DNA of 38,563 nucleotides, from contig JAZOMO010000045.1 in NCBI GenBank assembly GCA_045654025.1, forward strand, positions 1 to 38,563. Direction: 5' to 3'. A model generated the notes under the pieces. It was not told the origin of the DNA, searched no databases, and saw only the letters and a program-made list of their open reading frames with translations. Shown in pieces: positions 1 to 7,143 of this stretch. The DNA is from Scatosoma sp045654025. Its GTDB lineage: Bacteria > Bacillota > Clostridia > Christensenellales > Borkfalkiaceae. The position numbers were made by a program, and so were the translations under genes. Position 1 is the stretch's first letter; every line of letters starts with the position of its first letter.

Positions 1-799
1 TGGTCTTGGAAATCGCCTTTGCGCCACAGTTCACCTTAGAGGCAATCGTCGCGCCGACGAATACGGGGTCTGCGATTCTTTGCAATACGTTATCTACTGC
101 GTAGATATTCAGCCACTCTACCCCCTTTTCATGCAGGTCGTGTACCAGCCCTGCGCGCATCATAGATGCAAACCAAACGCCGTTGCCGGTGGGGGACATC
201 GCAGGCATACCCTTCGTTTCGAGGATAATTTTGCCGTCGTAATCTACCGCAGGCGCCATGTCCTGTTTGAAGAATTTGACAAGCCCTGCAGGATAGCCAA
301 AGTTGTTATGCTCTGCCCAAAATGCCGTCGTTGCCTCGTGGTTTTTGTCGCTGGTCATAATGTAAAGGGGCACGTATACGCCCGTCTTTTCCACGACTTC
401 CAGAAGGTTTTTCATCTGCTGTTCAAAGATGTATAAGGGCTTGGTGATACCGATGTCGTACGCGCCCTTCGGCCCGTCTACGCCAAGTCGAGTACCCATA
501 CCGCCTGCAAGCAATACCGCCGCAACCTTGCCCGCCTTAATTGCCTCCACGCCAAGCGCCTCAAATTCCGCCCTTCTTGCCTCAATTTCCGGCAAGTCCA
601 TACCCTTAATCGGGTTAATATTACGGCCTGCGCCAGTCAAATCGGTGGGGTTTTTCAACTCCTCTTCAAAGCTCCAGTCCATCGTTGCAATCGTCTGCAA
701 CAAAGCCGACTGCTCTCCTGCCGACAATTCGTCGTAATACTGTAAAAGATGTTCTTGACCATGCGCCGCAAGCAACGCCTTCGCCTGTTCATAATTCAT
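1..799 (-). CDS. UDP-sugar pyrophosphorylase (UDPGP/UAP1 family), C-terminus cut off
   Basis: The gene runs off the left edge, so about 266 N-terminal residues are present. They contain the family's nucleotide-binding signature LLAGGMGTRLG followed by PKGAYDIG at about residues 105-125, and later a PTGNG motif. These belong to the UTP:sugar-1-phosphate uridylyltransferase family that makes UDP-GlcNAc, UDP-glucose or UDP-galactose in the cytoplasm; the exact sugar cannot be told from this half. Start ATG at 799 is preceded by AAGGAG with an 11-nt gap. The gene has its own sigma-A promoter at 831-859, so it is probably transcribed separately from the cobalamin-controlled pair to its right. Bacterial members of this eukaryote-like family are scattered but known in Clostridia and Bacteroidota. 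Confidence 0.85.
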   Translation of the reverse strand, partial: MNYEQAKALLAAHGQEHLLQYYDELSAGEQSALLQTIATMDWSFEEELKNPTDLTGAGRNINPIKGMDLPEIEARRAEFEALGVEAIKAGKVAAVLLAGGMGTRLGVDGPKGAYDIGITKPLYIFEQQMKNLLEVVEKTGVYVPLYIMTSDKNHEATTAFWAEHNNFGYPAGLVKFFKQDMAPAVDYDGKIILETKGMPAMSPTGNGVWFASMMRAGLVHDLHEKGVEWLNIYAVDNVLQRIADPVFVGATIASKVNCGAKAISKT

Positions 800-830
800 A
801 TTTTATATTGCTCCTTATAGGATTTGTTTT

Positions 831-859
831 ATTGTAGCAAATTTATAAAAAAAATGCAA
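831..859 (-). promoter_or_regulatory. Sigma-A promoter of the UDP-sugar pyrophosphorylase gene
   Basis: Read on the minus strand: TTGCAT, 17-bp spacer, TACAAT. The -35 box overlaps the stem of the terminator at 852-876, so upstream termination and new initiation share the same bases. Confidence 0.65.
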
Positions 860-876
860 GGCTATGCCCTGCATTT
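852..876 (-). terminator. Intrinsic terminator after the ECF-S gene
   Basis: An 11-bp stem (852-862 with 866-876, one G-U pair, 3-nt loop) is followed on the minus strand by eight T. It sits directly after the stop codon of the gene ending at 879. Confidence 0.8.
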
Positions 877-878
877 TC

Positions 879-1430
879 TTATGCTTTTTTTACAAAATAT
901 AACGCTTTCGTCAAAGGAATAAACAAACCCGCCACCGATACGCAAGCGCAAACCGTCTGCCCGATTAAAAAGGGGATAGAGGCTGTAAAATACATTTGCG
1001 CCGCCTTTGGCGTATAGCCGTAATACCACGGGGTCAATAGGTTGTCCAAAAGGGTAAAGCACGCCGTACACACTGCCGCCAAGAGCGTGGCAATGAGTAG
1101 CAATTTCCACCCCTTCCACTTACACCACCGCGGCAACAATCCGAACACCACGGACAGCATGGAAAAATGGACGAGATATAAGATTAAGACAACGGGATAA
1201 AACCCAAACAGCAGTTGTCTGAGCAGCGCAAACGCCACCGCCGCAATCGTGCCTCTCGCGACCCCAAACACGAAGGCATAACAGATAAACAGCAGACTGA
1301 CTACCTCGACGAAGGGCACGGCAGAAAGGGCGTACTGCGCCCCGATAACCATCGCAACGAACACCGCCGTACGCGCCACCTCTTTCGCCGAGCGTATTGC
1401 TCCGTTTTTCCAAGAATTTTGATTACTCAC
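879..1430 (-). CDS. ECF transporter S component, probably for cobalamin or a precursor
   Basis: A 183-residue, very hydrophobic protein with about five or six membrane helices, the size and layout of the substrate-binding S component of energy-coupling factor vitamin importers. The substrate is inferred from context: the gene lies 18 bp downstream of a DUF4430 lipoprotein gene and both follow a cobalamin riboswitch. No ATPase (EcfA) or EcfT gene lies in this window, so it would have to use a shared ECF module encoded elsewhere, as group II S components do. The start is GTG at 1430 with a weak upstream GCAGG. A cobalt carrier or another corrinoid is a possible alternative substrate. Confidence 0.7.
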   Translation of the reverse strand: MSNQNSWKNGAIRSAKEVARTAVFVAMVIGAQYALSAVPFVEVVSLLFICYAFVFGVARGTIAAVAFALLRQLLFGFYPVVLILYLVHFSMLSVVFGLLPRWCKWKGWKLLLIATLLAAVCTACFTLLDNLLTPWYYGYTPKAAQMYFTASIPFLIGQTVCACVSVAGLFIPLTKALYFVKKA

Positions 1431-1448
1431 CGCGTACCTGCCCCGTCC

Positions 1449-1889
1449 TTATGCAGGAAGACTCTGATAATACAACCACACGTACACGCCGCCAGTCGCA
1501 ACAGGCAACGACTCTGCGCCAAAGTTAGAAAAACCAAGCTGCTGACCGTTCCTCTCAATACCATAGGTCATGTCCGAAAGCTCTGCATCCGAGATATACA
1601 GCGACCAGTATTGCGACCAGTCTGCGGCGTTCTCCTTGCCGTTGATACTCTGTATCATCCCCTGACCGTCCGCGACAAAGCTAAGCTTGCCTTCTTCCTG
1701 CAACGCCTTCATTGCATCAATCAGCTTTGCATCACCCTCTACCGATTCTACAACGATTATGATTTCCGTTTCCGTCGTCTGTACGGTCGCCTTAACCTTG
1801 ACACCTTCCGACGGGGTACAGCCTACGCAAAACGCCGCCGCAAGCAGCATACTAAGTAGCATACCAACCGTCACAAAAAACTTCTTCAT
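1449..1889 (-). CDS. DUF4430-domain lipoprotein, putative extracellular corrinoid-binding protein
   Basis: 146 residues. Residues 1-24 form a lipoprotein signal peptide (MKKFF, hydrophobic core, lipobox ending VGC with Cys24). The C-terminal part, with WSQYWSLYISD and the terminal GGVYVWLYYQ, fits DUF4430, a domain related to the C-terminal domain of transcobalamin and intrinsic factor. Known biology: such domains cap a bound corrinoid. Inference: the lipoprotein catches cobalamin outside the membrane and hands it to the S component encoded 18 bp downstream. ATG at 1889 has AAGGAG at good spacing, just after a small hairpin that could control access to it. Confidence 0.75.
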   Translation of the reverse strand: MKKFFVTVGMLLSMLLAAAFCVGCTPSEGVKVKATVQTTETEIIIVVESVEGDAKLIDAMKALQEEGKLSFVADGQGMIQSINGKENAADWSQYWSLYISDAELSDMTYGIERNGQQLGFSNFGAESLPVATGGVYVWLYYQSLPA

Positions 1890-1922
1890 TTCTTTTCTCC
1901 TTCGCCGCCCTTTGGCGACTTA

Positions 1923-1995
1923 AAAATAATGCATTATTTTTTTTCACGGAGAGAAAAAATGACAACGCAAAACAACCGCGCTACCCAGCACGGCT
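1923..1995 (-). promoter_or_regulatory. Leader between riboswitch and lipoprotein gene (possible expression platform)
   Basis: Two dyads are visible. A wobble-containing stem pairs 1975-1982 with 1988-1995, followed on the minus strand by a T-rich stretch. A near-perfect palindrome, AAAATAATGCATTATTTT, lies at 1923-1940. Just downstream (about 1905-1920) a six-pair hairpin GTCGCC/GGCGGC abuts the ribosome binding site. Any of these could be the on/off element. Which one acts cannot be decided by reading. Confidence 0.35.
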
Positions 1996-2065
1996 TTCTT
2001 TGCTCCATTTTCGCATCCCCGCAAAAATTCAGCTTTTTTGCAACGCGTTCGACAAAAAACGTCTA

Positions 2066-2510
2066 TCTTCGGCAGGTCTTCCGGCTTACAACGATTTGGA
2101 GTGTTCATCACACGCCTGCCCTATCCCTTCTCGTTATGCACAATGGAATACGGCAATCGTTCGCAAGCTGACGCGACCCAATTTTTCAGTCTTAAAATGT
2201 TATTTTGCGCGCCTTTAAGACGGTTGCGCCCTTGCAGTATGCCGATACGGCGGCGGTTGCCACCGCCTAAATTCATCACAAAATCCCTATTTTAAGATGC
2301 TTCGCAGTTTTCACGAGCGCGAAATTTCTTAAATGAAAGGATTTTCGCGCAGGAATACCGTCCGTATTGCAAGAGGAAATCCTGCACAATTAGGGGATTT
2401 CTCGCCGTCAAAACCTGAATGATTTAGGTCGCGTCAGCTTGCGGCTGCGGGGGCAGCGGAGTAATTCTCTCTTCCCTATTAAACGGTTACTGTTGGTAAC
2501 CGTACCGCGC
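2066..2510 (-). ncRNA. Cobalamin riboswitch with a large peripheral insertion
   Basis: The minus strand shows the two halves of a cobalamin aptamer. The 5' half has a hairpin (2483-2503), then AATAGGGAA (GGGAA at 2472-2476) and CTGCCCCCGC (about 2447-2457). The 3' half ends with the B12 box AGCCGGAAGACCTGCC (2071-2086). They are joined by a perfect 17-bp helix, CGCAAGCTGACGCGACC (plus 2162-2178) with its complement at 2427-2443, and a following 7-bp helix (2155-2161 with 2090-2096). Between the 17-bp arms lie 248 nt that are not part of the usual aptamer. The element starts right after degV and precedes the lipoprotein/ECF-S pair. The usual GCxACTG core reads GCAGCCG here, a deviation that lowers certainty about the ligand. 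Confidence 0.75.
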
Positions 2511-2527
2511 GTTGCTATTCAATTGTT

Positions 2528-3460
2528 TTATTTCGATAAGAGCTGTAAAAGCTCCGCTCTCGTCTTCGTTGAAAACCAACCGCAGGACACCGAACCAGGG
2601 CCTACGTGCGCGCCGATGACCGTACCCATTTGCTCTATCGCAGGTTTGACGCCCACTTCTTTTTCTATCAATGCGGCCAACTCGTTCGCGCCCTCTGGAT
2701 TGTTCGTATGTACGACAAGTATTGTTTCTTCCTGCGACATAGGGGCCAACCTCATATGCTCCAAAATACGAGCGAAGGATTTCTTCATCCCCTTATTTTT
2801 TTCCACCACCAACAGTTTTCCTTCGGGATCAAACGTAAGCATCGGCTTGATGCCCAGCACCGAACCAAGCATCGCCGCCGCCGTAGAAACCCTGCCGCCT
2901 TTTCTTAAATAGAAAAGGTCATTCGGGATAATACAATGCTGAATGCGATGTTTTGCTTCCTCAATATAGGCAATCGTGGAGGCAAAATCCATGCCACGAT
3001 CCCGACAATCCGCCGCAAGCTTCACCAAAAAGCCCTGACCACCCGTTGCCGTCAAGCAATCGACGGTATAGATATTCAGCTTTGGATATTTCGCACGCAC
3101 CTCTTGCGCCGCTTTGCGGGCGAGTTCCACCGTGTTTGCAAGCCCCGAGGAAATCGTAAAGTGCACAACGTCCCGCGCGCCCGCCTCACCCATCGCGGTA
3201 AAGTGCGCCAGATGCGATTCGTAATTCAGTTTTGCCGTTCGAGGCATCCATCCTTCGGACAGCTTACAATAGAACGCCGCCAATTCCTCGTCGCCGTCGT
3301 AAGCATCCAAATGCTCGGTCAATACGTCCCCTTTTTCCAGCGTAAAAGTTAAAGGCGCAAGGAAGATTCCCCGTTCCTTTGCATAACTTATGCGCAGATC
3401 GCTGGTAGAATCGGTAGACACTGAAAAATGAACTGTTTGAGTTTTTGCCGTCTCTTTCAT
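2528..3460 (-). CDS. DegV family fatty-acid-binding protein
   Basis: 310 residues. N-terminal STDSTSDLR, a central TISSGLANT and the later RKGGRVSTAAAMLGSVLGIKP segment are typical of DegV/FakB proteins, which bind a fatty acid and present it to the kinase FakA for incorporation into phospholipid. No FakA gene is in the window. ATG at 3460 is preferred over an in-frame start 39 bp upstream because the promoter -10 box lies at 3467-3472, between the two. That puts the transcription start at or next to the ATG. The GGAGG visible upstream lies inside the promoter spacer and would not be in the mRNA. Confidence 0.88.
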   Translation of the reverse strand: MKETAKTQTVHFSVSTDSTSDLRISYAKERGIFLAPLTFTLEKGDVLTEHLDAYDGDEELAAFYCKLSEGWMPRTAKLNYESHLAHFTAMGEAGARDVVHFTISSGLANTVELARKAAQEVRAKYPKLNIYTVDCLTATGGQGFLVKLAADCRDRGMDFASTIAYIEEAKHRIQHCIIPNDLFYLRKGGRVSTAAAMLGSVLGIKPMLTFDPEGKLLVVEKNKGMKKSFARILEHMRLAPMSQEETILVVHTNNPEGANELAALIEKEVGVKPAIEQMGTVIGAHVGPGSVSCGWFSTKTRAELLQLLSK

Positions 3461-3466
3461 GATTAT

Positions 3467-3495
3467 ATTGTAGCATATTCCTCCTTTTTCGTCAA
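3467..3495 (-). promoter_or_regulatory. Promoter of degV-like gene, predicted leaderless
   Basis: Minus strand: TTGACG, 17-bp spacer, TACAAT, then only six bases before ATG at 3460. Confidence 0.7.
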
Positions 3496-3566
3496 GCAAA
3501 TATCTAATTTGCTGGGTTTCTTGCTTGAAAAAGGGAGTTTTCTAAAAACTTTTACCTTTCAAAGAC

Positions 3567-3595
3567 TTGAAAAAAAAGAAAAAATCAGTTATAAT
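3567..3595 (+). promoter_or_regulatory. Sigma-A promoter of transketolase gene
   Basis: TTGAAA (3567-3572), 17-bp spacer, TATAAT (3590-3595). The leader to the ATG at 3642 contains a hairpin at 3601-3627. Confidence 0.8.
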
Positions 3596-3600
3596 GTTAG

Positions 3601-3627
3601 CGTAGCGCAAATGATATACGCGCTACG
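3601..3627 (+). promoter_or_regulatory. Hairpin in the transketolase 5' leader
   Basis: CGTAGCGC pairs perfectly with GCGCTACG across an 11-nt loop. It starts a few bases after the predicted transcription start and ends just before the AGGAG ribosome binding site. It may stabilise the 5' end or tune translation; no known riboswitch is recognised. Confidence 0.5.
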
Positions 3628-3641
3628 GCAGGAGAGATTCA

Positions 3642-5642
3642 ATGAACGTTAAACAAACCACCATCAACGCGATCCGCGTGCTGTCGGCTGAGGCTATCGA
3701 AAAAGCAAAATCCGGACACCCCGGTCTTCCCCTCGGTTGCGCGCCTATCGCTTACACTCTTTTCCAGAATTTTTTAAAGTTTAATCCTCAGGACGCAGAC
3801 TGGGCGGACAGAGATCGTTTTATTCTCTCTGCAGGCCACGGCTCGGCAATGTATTATTCCCTGCTCCACCTCTATGGATTTGGTCTTGAAAAAGAGGACT
3901 TGATGTCCTTCCGTCAGCTCGGCTCTAAGACCCCCGGTCATCCCGAATTTGGGCACACATACGGTATTGAAACAACCACCGGTCCTTTGGGACAAGGGAT
4001 TGCCAACGGCGTTGGTATGGCGATTGCCGAGGCAAACCTTGCCGCGCGCTTTAACCGCCCCGATTTCCCCATCGTTGACCACTACACCTACGTGCTTTGC
4101 GGCGACGGTTGCTTGGAAGAGGGGATTTCCTATGAAGCTTGCTCCTTTGCAGGCACGCATAAGCTTGGAAAGCTTATTCTTATCTACGACGACAACGATA
4201 TCACCATTGAAGGGGATACCGATATTACCTTTAAGGAACACGTCGGCGCGCGCTTTGCGGCGCAAAACTGGCAGGTACTGCACGTAGACCTTGCCTCAAA
4301 ACCGGACGACGTAGACGCGCTGGCGGCGGCAATCGAACAGGCGAAAGCAAGAACCGACAAGCCCTCGATTATCATCTGCAAAACGCACATCGGTCAATAC
4401 TCTCCTCTGCAGGACAGCGAAAAATCACACGGCGCTCCTCTTGGAAAGGACAACCTCGAAAAAACGAAAGCGAAGCTTGGTTGGGAATATCCTCCCTTCG
4501 AATGTCCTCAAGAGGTGTACGAACATTGCGCCGAGGCGGCAAAATCAGGCAAGGCAAAGCAGGAGGCTTGGGAAGCAACCTTCGCGCGCTATGAGGCGAC
4601 CTATCCCGAACTTGCGGCAGAATATAAGAGAATGTTAAACGGCGAAATGCCTGACTTTGATAGCGTAGAAGGGCTGTACGACTTTGAAAAGCCTATGGCA
4701 ACCCGTCAGACCTCCGCAAAAGTCTTGAATGCAATCGCCAAGGAAATCCCGATGCTCATCGGTGGTTCGGCAGACCTTACCCCCTCCAATCTTTCGAATA
4801 TGAAGGATACGGATACGGTTTCTTTCGGGGCGTTCACCCCCGACAACTATGCGGGCAGAAACGTGCGCTTTGGTATTCGTGAGCACGCGATGGCGGCGAT
4901 GGCAAACGGTATGCAGCTGCACGGCGGTATGCAAGCGTATTGCGCAACCTTCTTCGTCTTTGCAGACTACTGCAAGCCCTCGATGCGCCTTGCGGCGTTG
5001 ATGGGCTTACCCGTCACCTATATCATGACCCACGACAGCATCGGCGTCGGCGAAGACGGACCTACCCACCAGCCGATTGAACAGCTGATTATGCTCCGTT
5101 CTATCCCTGGCATGAAGGTCTTCCGCCCTGCAGATGGCAAGGAAACCGCGGCAGCTTGGATTTCCGCAATGACAGGCAAACAACCCACCGTGCTGGCGCT
5201 GACGAGACAGAACTTGCCCCAGTATGCTGGTAGCGGTAAAGATGCGCTCAAGGGCGGCTACGTCTTAGAAGACTGTGAAGGCACCCCCGACGTATTGCTG
5301 ATTGCAAGCGGTTCGGAAGTCGAGCTTTGCGTGAAGGCAAAAGCTATGCTTTTGGAAGAAGGCGTCAAGGCAAGAGTTGTGTCCATGCCCTGCATCGAAG
5401 AGTTTGAACAACAGAGCGAGGAATATAAGCAGAGCGTTTTGCCCAAGGAAATCAAGGCGCGCGTCTGCGTGGAGGCAGGCAGCCCGTACAGCTGGTATCG
5501 TTATGCTGGCGACAACGGCGAAGTGATTGCGATGAATACCTTTGGCGCATCCGCGCCTGCGGCGGCATTGTTTACGCACTTTGGCTTCACTGCAGAAAAC
5601 GTTGTAGCAAAAGCAAAGGCAAGCCTTGCAAAAGTAAACTAA
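3642..5642 (+). CDS. tkt: Transketolase
   Basis: 666 residues, normal full length. It moves two-carbon units between sugar phosphates in the non-oxidative pentose phosphate pathway, with thiamine diphosphate and a divalent metal. Visible marks are the N-terminal SGHPGLPLG, the thiamine-diphosphate/metal motif GDGCLEEGISYEA ending in DDNDITIEG, and the pyrimidine-domain HDSIGVGEDGPTHQP, followed by the C-terminal domain with GSEVELC. ATG at 3642 has AGGAG upstream. It is a single-gene transcript with its own promoter and a strong terminator at 5671-5704. Confidence 0.97.
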   Translation: MNVKQTTINAIRVLSAEAIEKAKSGHPGLPLGCAPIAYTLFQNFLKFNPQDADWADRDRFILSAGHGSAMYYSLLHLYGFGLEKEDLMSFRQLGSKTPGHPEFGHTYGIETTTGPLGQGIANGVGMAIAEANLAARFNRPDFPIVDHYTYVLCGDGCLEEGISYEACSFAGTHKLGKLILIYDDNDITIEGDTDITFKEHVGARFAAQNWQVLHVDLASKPDDVDALAAAIEQAKARTDKPSIIICKTHIGQYSPLQDSEKSHGAPLGKDNLEKTKAKLGWEYPPFECPQEVYEHCAEAAKSGKAKQEAWEATFARYEATYPELAAEYKRMLNGEMPDFDSVEGLYDFEKPMATRQTSAKVLNAIAKEIPMLIGGSADLTPSNLSNMKDTDTVSFGAFTPDNYAGRNVRFGIREHAMAAMANGMQLHGGMQAYCATFFVFADYCKPSMRLAALMGLPVTYIMTHDSIGVGEDGPTHQPIEQLIMLRSIPGMKVFRPADGKETAAAWISAMTGKQPTVLALTRQNLPQYAGSGKDALKGGYVLEDCEGTPDVLLIASGSEVELCVKAKAMLLEEGVKARVVSMPCIEEFEQQSEEYKQSVLPKEIKARVCVEAGSPYSWYRYAGDNGEVIAMNTFGASAPAAALFTHFGFTAENVVAKAKASLAKVN

Positions 5643-5670
5643 CGAAAAAGAGTATAAAAACAATCAAAAA

Positions 5671-5704
5671 AACGGCGAAAACTAATCAATTTTCGCCGTT
5701 TTTT
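5671..5704 (+). terminator. Intrinsic terminator of tkt
   Basis: Perfect 11-bp stem AACGGCGAAAA / TTTTCGCCGTT (5671-5681 with 5690-5700), then a T-run. Confidence 0.9.
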
Positions 5705-5790
5705 CACGCAGTTTTCGTATGATTATCACAATCGTAGGCTATATTGATACCATCAAGCGACACTATTGTTCGCAAGATAGCACGACCTTC

Positions 5791-5819
5791 CTTAAAGGAA
5801 TGCTTATCCTTCCTTTAAG
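5791..5819. repeat. 10-bp inverted repeat in tkt/pucR-like intergenic space
   Basis: CTTAAAGGAA (5791-5800) and TTCCTTTAAG (5810-5819) form a perfect dyad with a 9-nt loop but no T-run. It lies between the two converging terminators. It could be a small RNA stem or a remnant; I see no gene here. Confidence 0.5.
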
Positions 5820-5835
5820 AACCTCCACAAAAAGA

Positions 5836-5864
5836 GAAACCTAAGCCGTACAAGCTTAGGTTTC
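5836..5864 (-). terminator. Terminator of the PucR-like regulator
   Basis: Perfect 11-bp stem GAAACCTAAGC / GCTTAGGTTTC with a T-run on both sides (stronger on the minus strand), directly after the stop codon of the minus-strand gene. Confidence 0.85.
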
Positions 5865-5870
5865 TTTTCC

Positions 5871-6863
5871 TTATTTTTTAAGCAGTTGATATAACACGGA
5901 CAACACCCTAAAGGACACCGCGTCTGAAAAATGTCGGATGTTCAACCCTGTTGCCTTTTCGATTTTATCAAGGCGATAGGAAAGGGTATTTCTGTGCATA
6001 TATAAATTTCGGGAGGTTTCGCTGACGTTCAGGCTGGAGAGCAAAAACTCCTCTGCCGTCGAAAGCAGTTCCTCATCCTCGAAGACCTCGCGCGCCGCCT
6101 CATCCATCAGCTCGCCACAATATTCTTCCTGTTTGTGCGCGGACAACTCCTCAATCATCTTGACCAGCACAAATTCACGATAGGAATATACCTTACCTCT
6201 CACGGAGAAACTCTCCGCATAGCGGAGCGCATTCGCCGCCTGCGTATAGGAAAGGGCAATATCCTTGACGTCCTTGACGGTAGAACCTACCCCCACTTTT
6301 GCGTCGACCCCAAGTTCTTCTTTTAAAAACTGCGCGACAAATTCCCCAAATTCAAAGGAAGAATGATATTCCTCGCTCTCTTCCGTAGGGGTGTAGCGCA
6401 CCAGCGCCACCGTTTTCTCGTCCATCTTCACAACGGCATCCGAGGATACCTCGGAATATTGCGAAAGCACCTCCATCGCCTCGTCAATCCTGCGAGGCAC
6501 GCGAATTGCTAAGGCAAAGCACGACCCGTTTTTAATCGAATATTTGGACAGGAAACGATACACGGAACGCATCGTGCCTTCACCGAGAAGCACCGCACGC
6601 CAACGATCGTGTTTGGAAAGGTCCGCCTGACGGTCCAGCTCACCTTCGAAATAGCTGACGAGGAGCGCGGCAATACTGCGGTTTTCATCCGTTGCGCCAA
6701 CCAGCGCACCGACGTATTCAACTCCCTTATAGGTAAAGCGGAACAGCACCGTTTCCTCTTCCGTCCACCATTTTTCTTCCCGAACGTCCGCCGCCGTCGC
6801 CTTGCGACAAGCCACGTCTACGTAAAAACGGGATTTAATTTCCGCCGTAATCTTTTCCGTCAT
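5871..6863 (-). CDS. PucR/CdaR-family transcriptional regulator
   Basis: 330 residues. The C-terminal part carries the PucR helix-turn-helix: LNVSETSRNLYMHRNTLSYR, then LDKIEKATGLNIR. The middle (about 100-230) looks like the GGDEF-like module common in the family. The N-terminus has no domain I can name, so the effector is unknown. Known relatives control purine, sugar-diacid or amino-acid breakdown. ATG at 6863 has AAGGAT upstream and the gene has its own promoter. It is transcribed divergently from the membrane protein at 7144, which is a possible target. Confidence 0.82.
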   Translation of the reverse strand: MTEKITAEIKSRFYVDVACRKATAADVREEKWWTEEETVLFRFTYKGVEYVGALVGATDENRSIAALLVSYFEGELDRQADLSKHDRWRAVLLGEGTMRSVYRFLSKYSIKNGSCFALAIRVPRRIDEAMEVLSQYSEVSSDAVVKMDEKTVALVRYTPTEESEEYHSSFEFGEFVAQFLKEELGVDAKVGVGSTVKDVKDIALSYTQAANALRYAESFSVRGKVYSYREFVLVKMIEELSAHKQEEYCGELMDEAAREVFEDEELLSTAEEFLLSSLNVSETSRNLYMHRNTLSYRLDKIEKATGLNIRHFSDAVSFRVLSVLYQLLKK

Positions 6864-6894
6864 CTTTCGCCTATCCTTTTAACTTGTTATCCAT

Positions 6895-6923
6895 ATTATA
6901 GCGTATTTTTGATATTTTTTCAA
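6895..6923 (-). promoter_or_regulatory. Sigma-A promoter of the PucR-like gene
   Basis: Minus strand: TTGAAA, 17-bp spacer, TATAAT at 6895-6900. Confidence 0.75.
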
Positions 6924-6996
6924 GAGTTTTTAATAAAAAGTATACATTTTACCTCGCTTTTTTGTGCGTTTTTTGGAAAAATCCCCCCAACCGCTA

Positions 6997-7025
6997 TTGA
7001 CAGAAAAAAAGAATCATGCTATAAT
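6997..7025 (+). promoter_or_regulatory. Consensus sigma-A promoter of the membrane protein at 7144
   Basis: TTGACA (6997-7002), exactly 17 bp, TATAAT (7020-7025): a perfect consensus promoter, so the gene is expected to be strongly expressed. The roughly 110-nt leader holds short dyads (CGCGTGTACGCG and AGCC/GGCT), then AAGGAG before the ATG. Confidence 0.88.
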
Positions 7026-7143
7026 GATATAACTAATTATTGTCGCGTGTACGCGTAGCCGCATGAGCGAGGCTGTTTTAGTCTTTTAAAAGGTCTACCG
7101 TGCATACAATACGATATAAAAATCATCCAAAGGAGTGTATCTT

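Noticed and set aside
1215..1859. Plus-strand frame of 214 codons
   Set aside because: Opposite the lipoprotein/ECF-S pair; Arg/His-rich shadow.
2179..2426. Small gene inside the riboswitch insertion (minus frame starting near 2274)
   Set aside because: The roughly 50-codon frame runs on through the aptamer helices, is Arg/Gly/Asn-rich and has no ribosome binding site.
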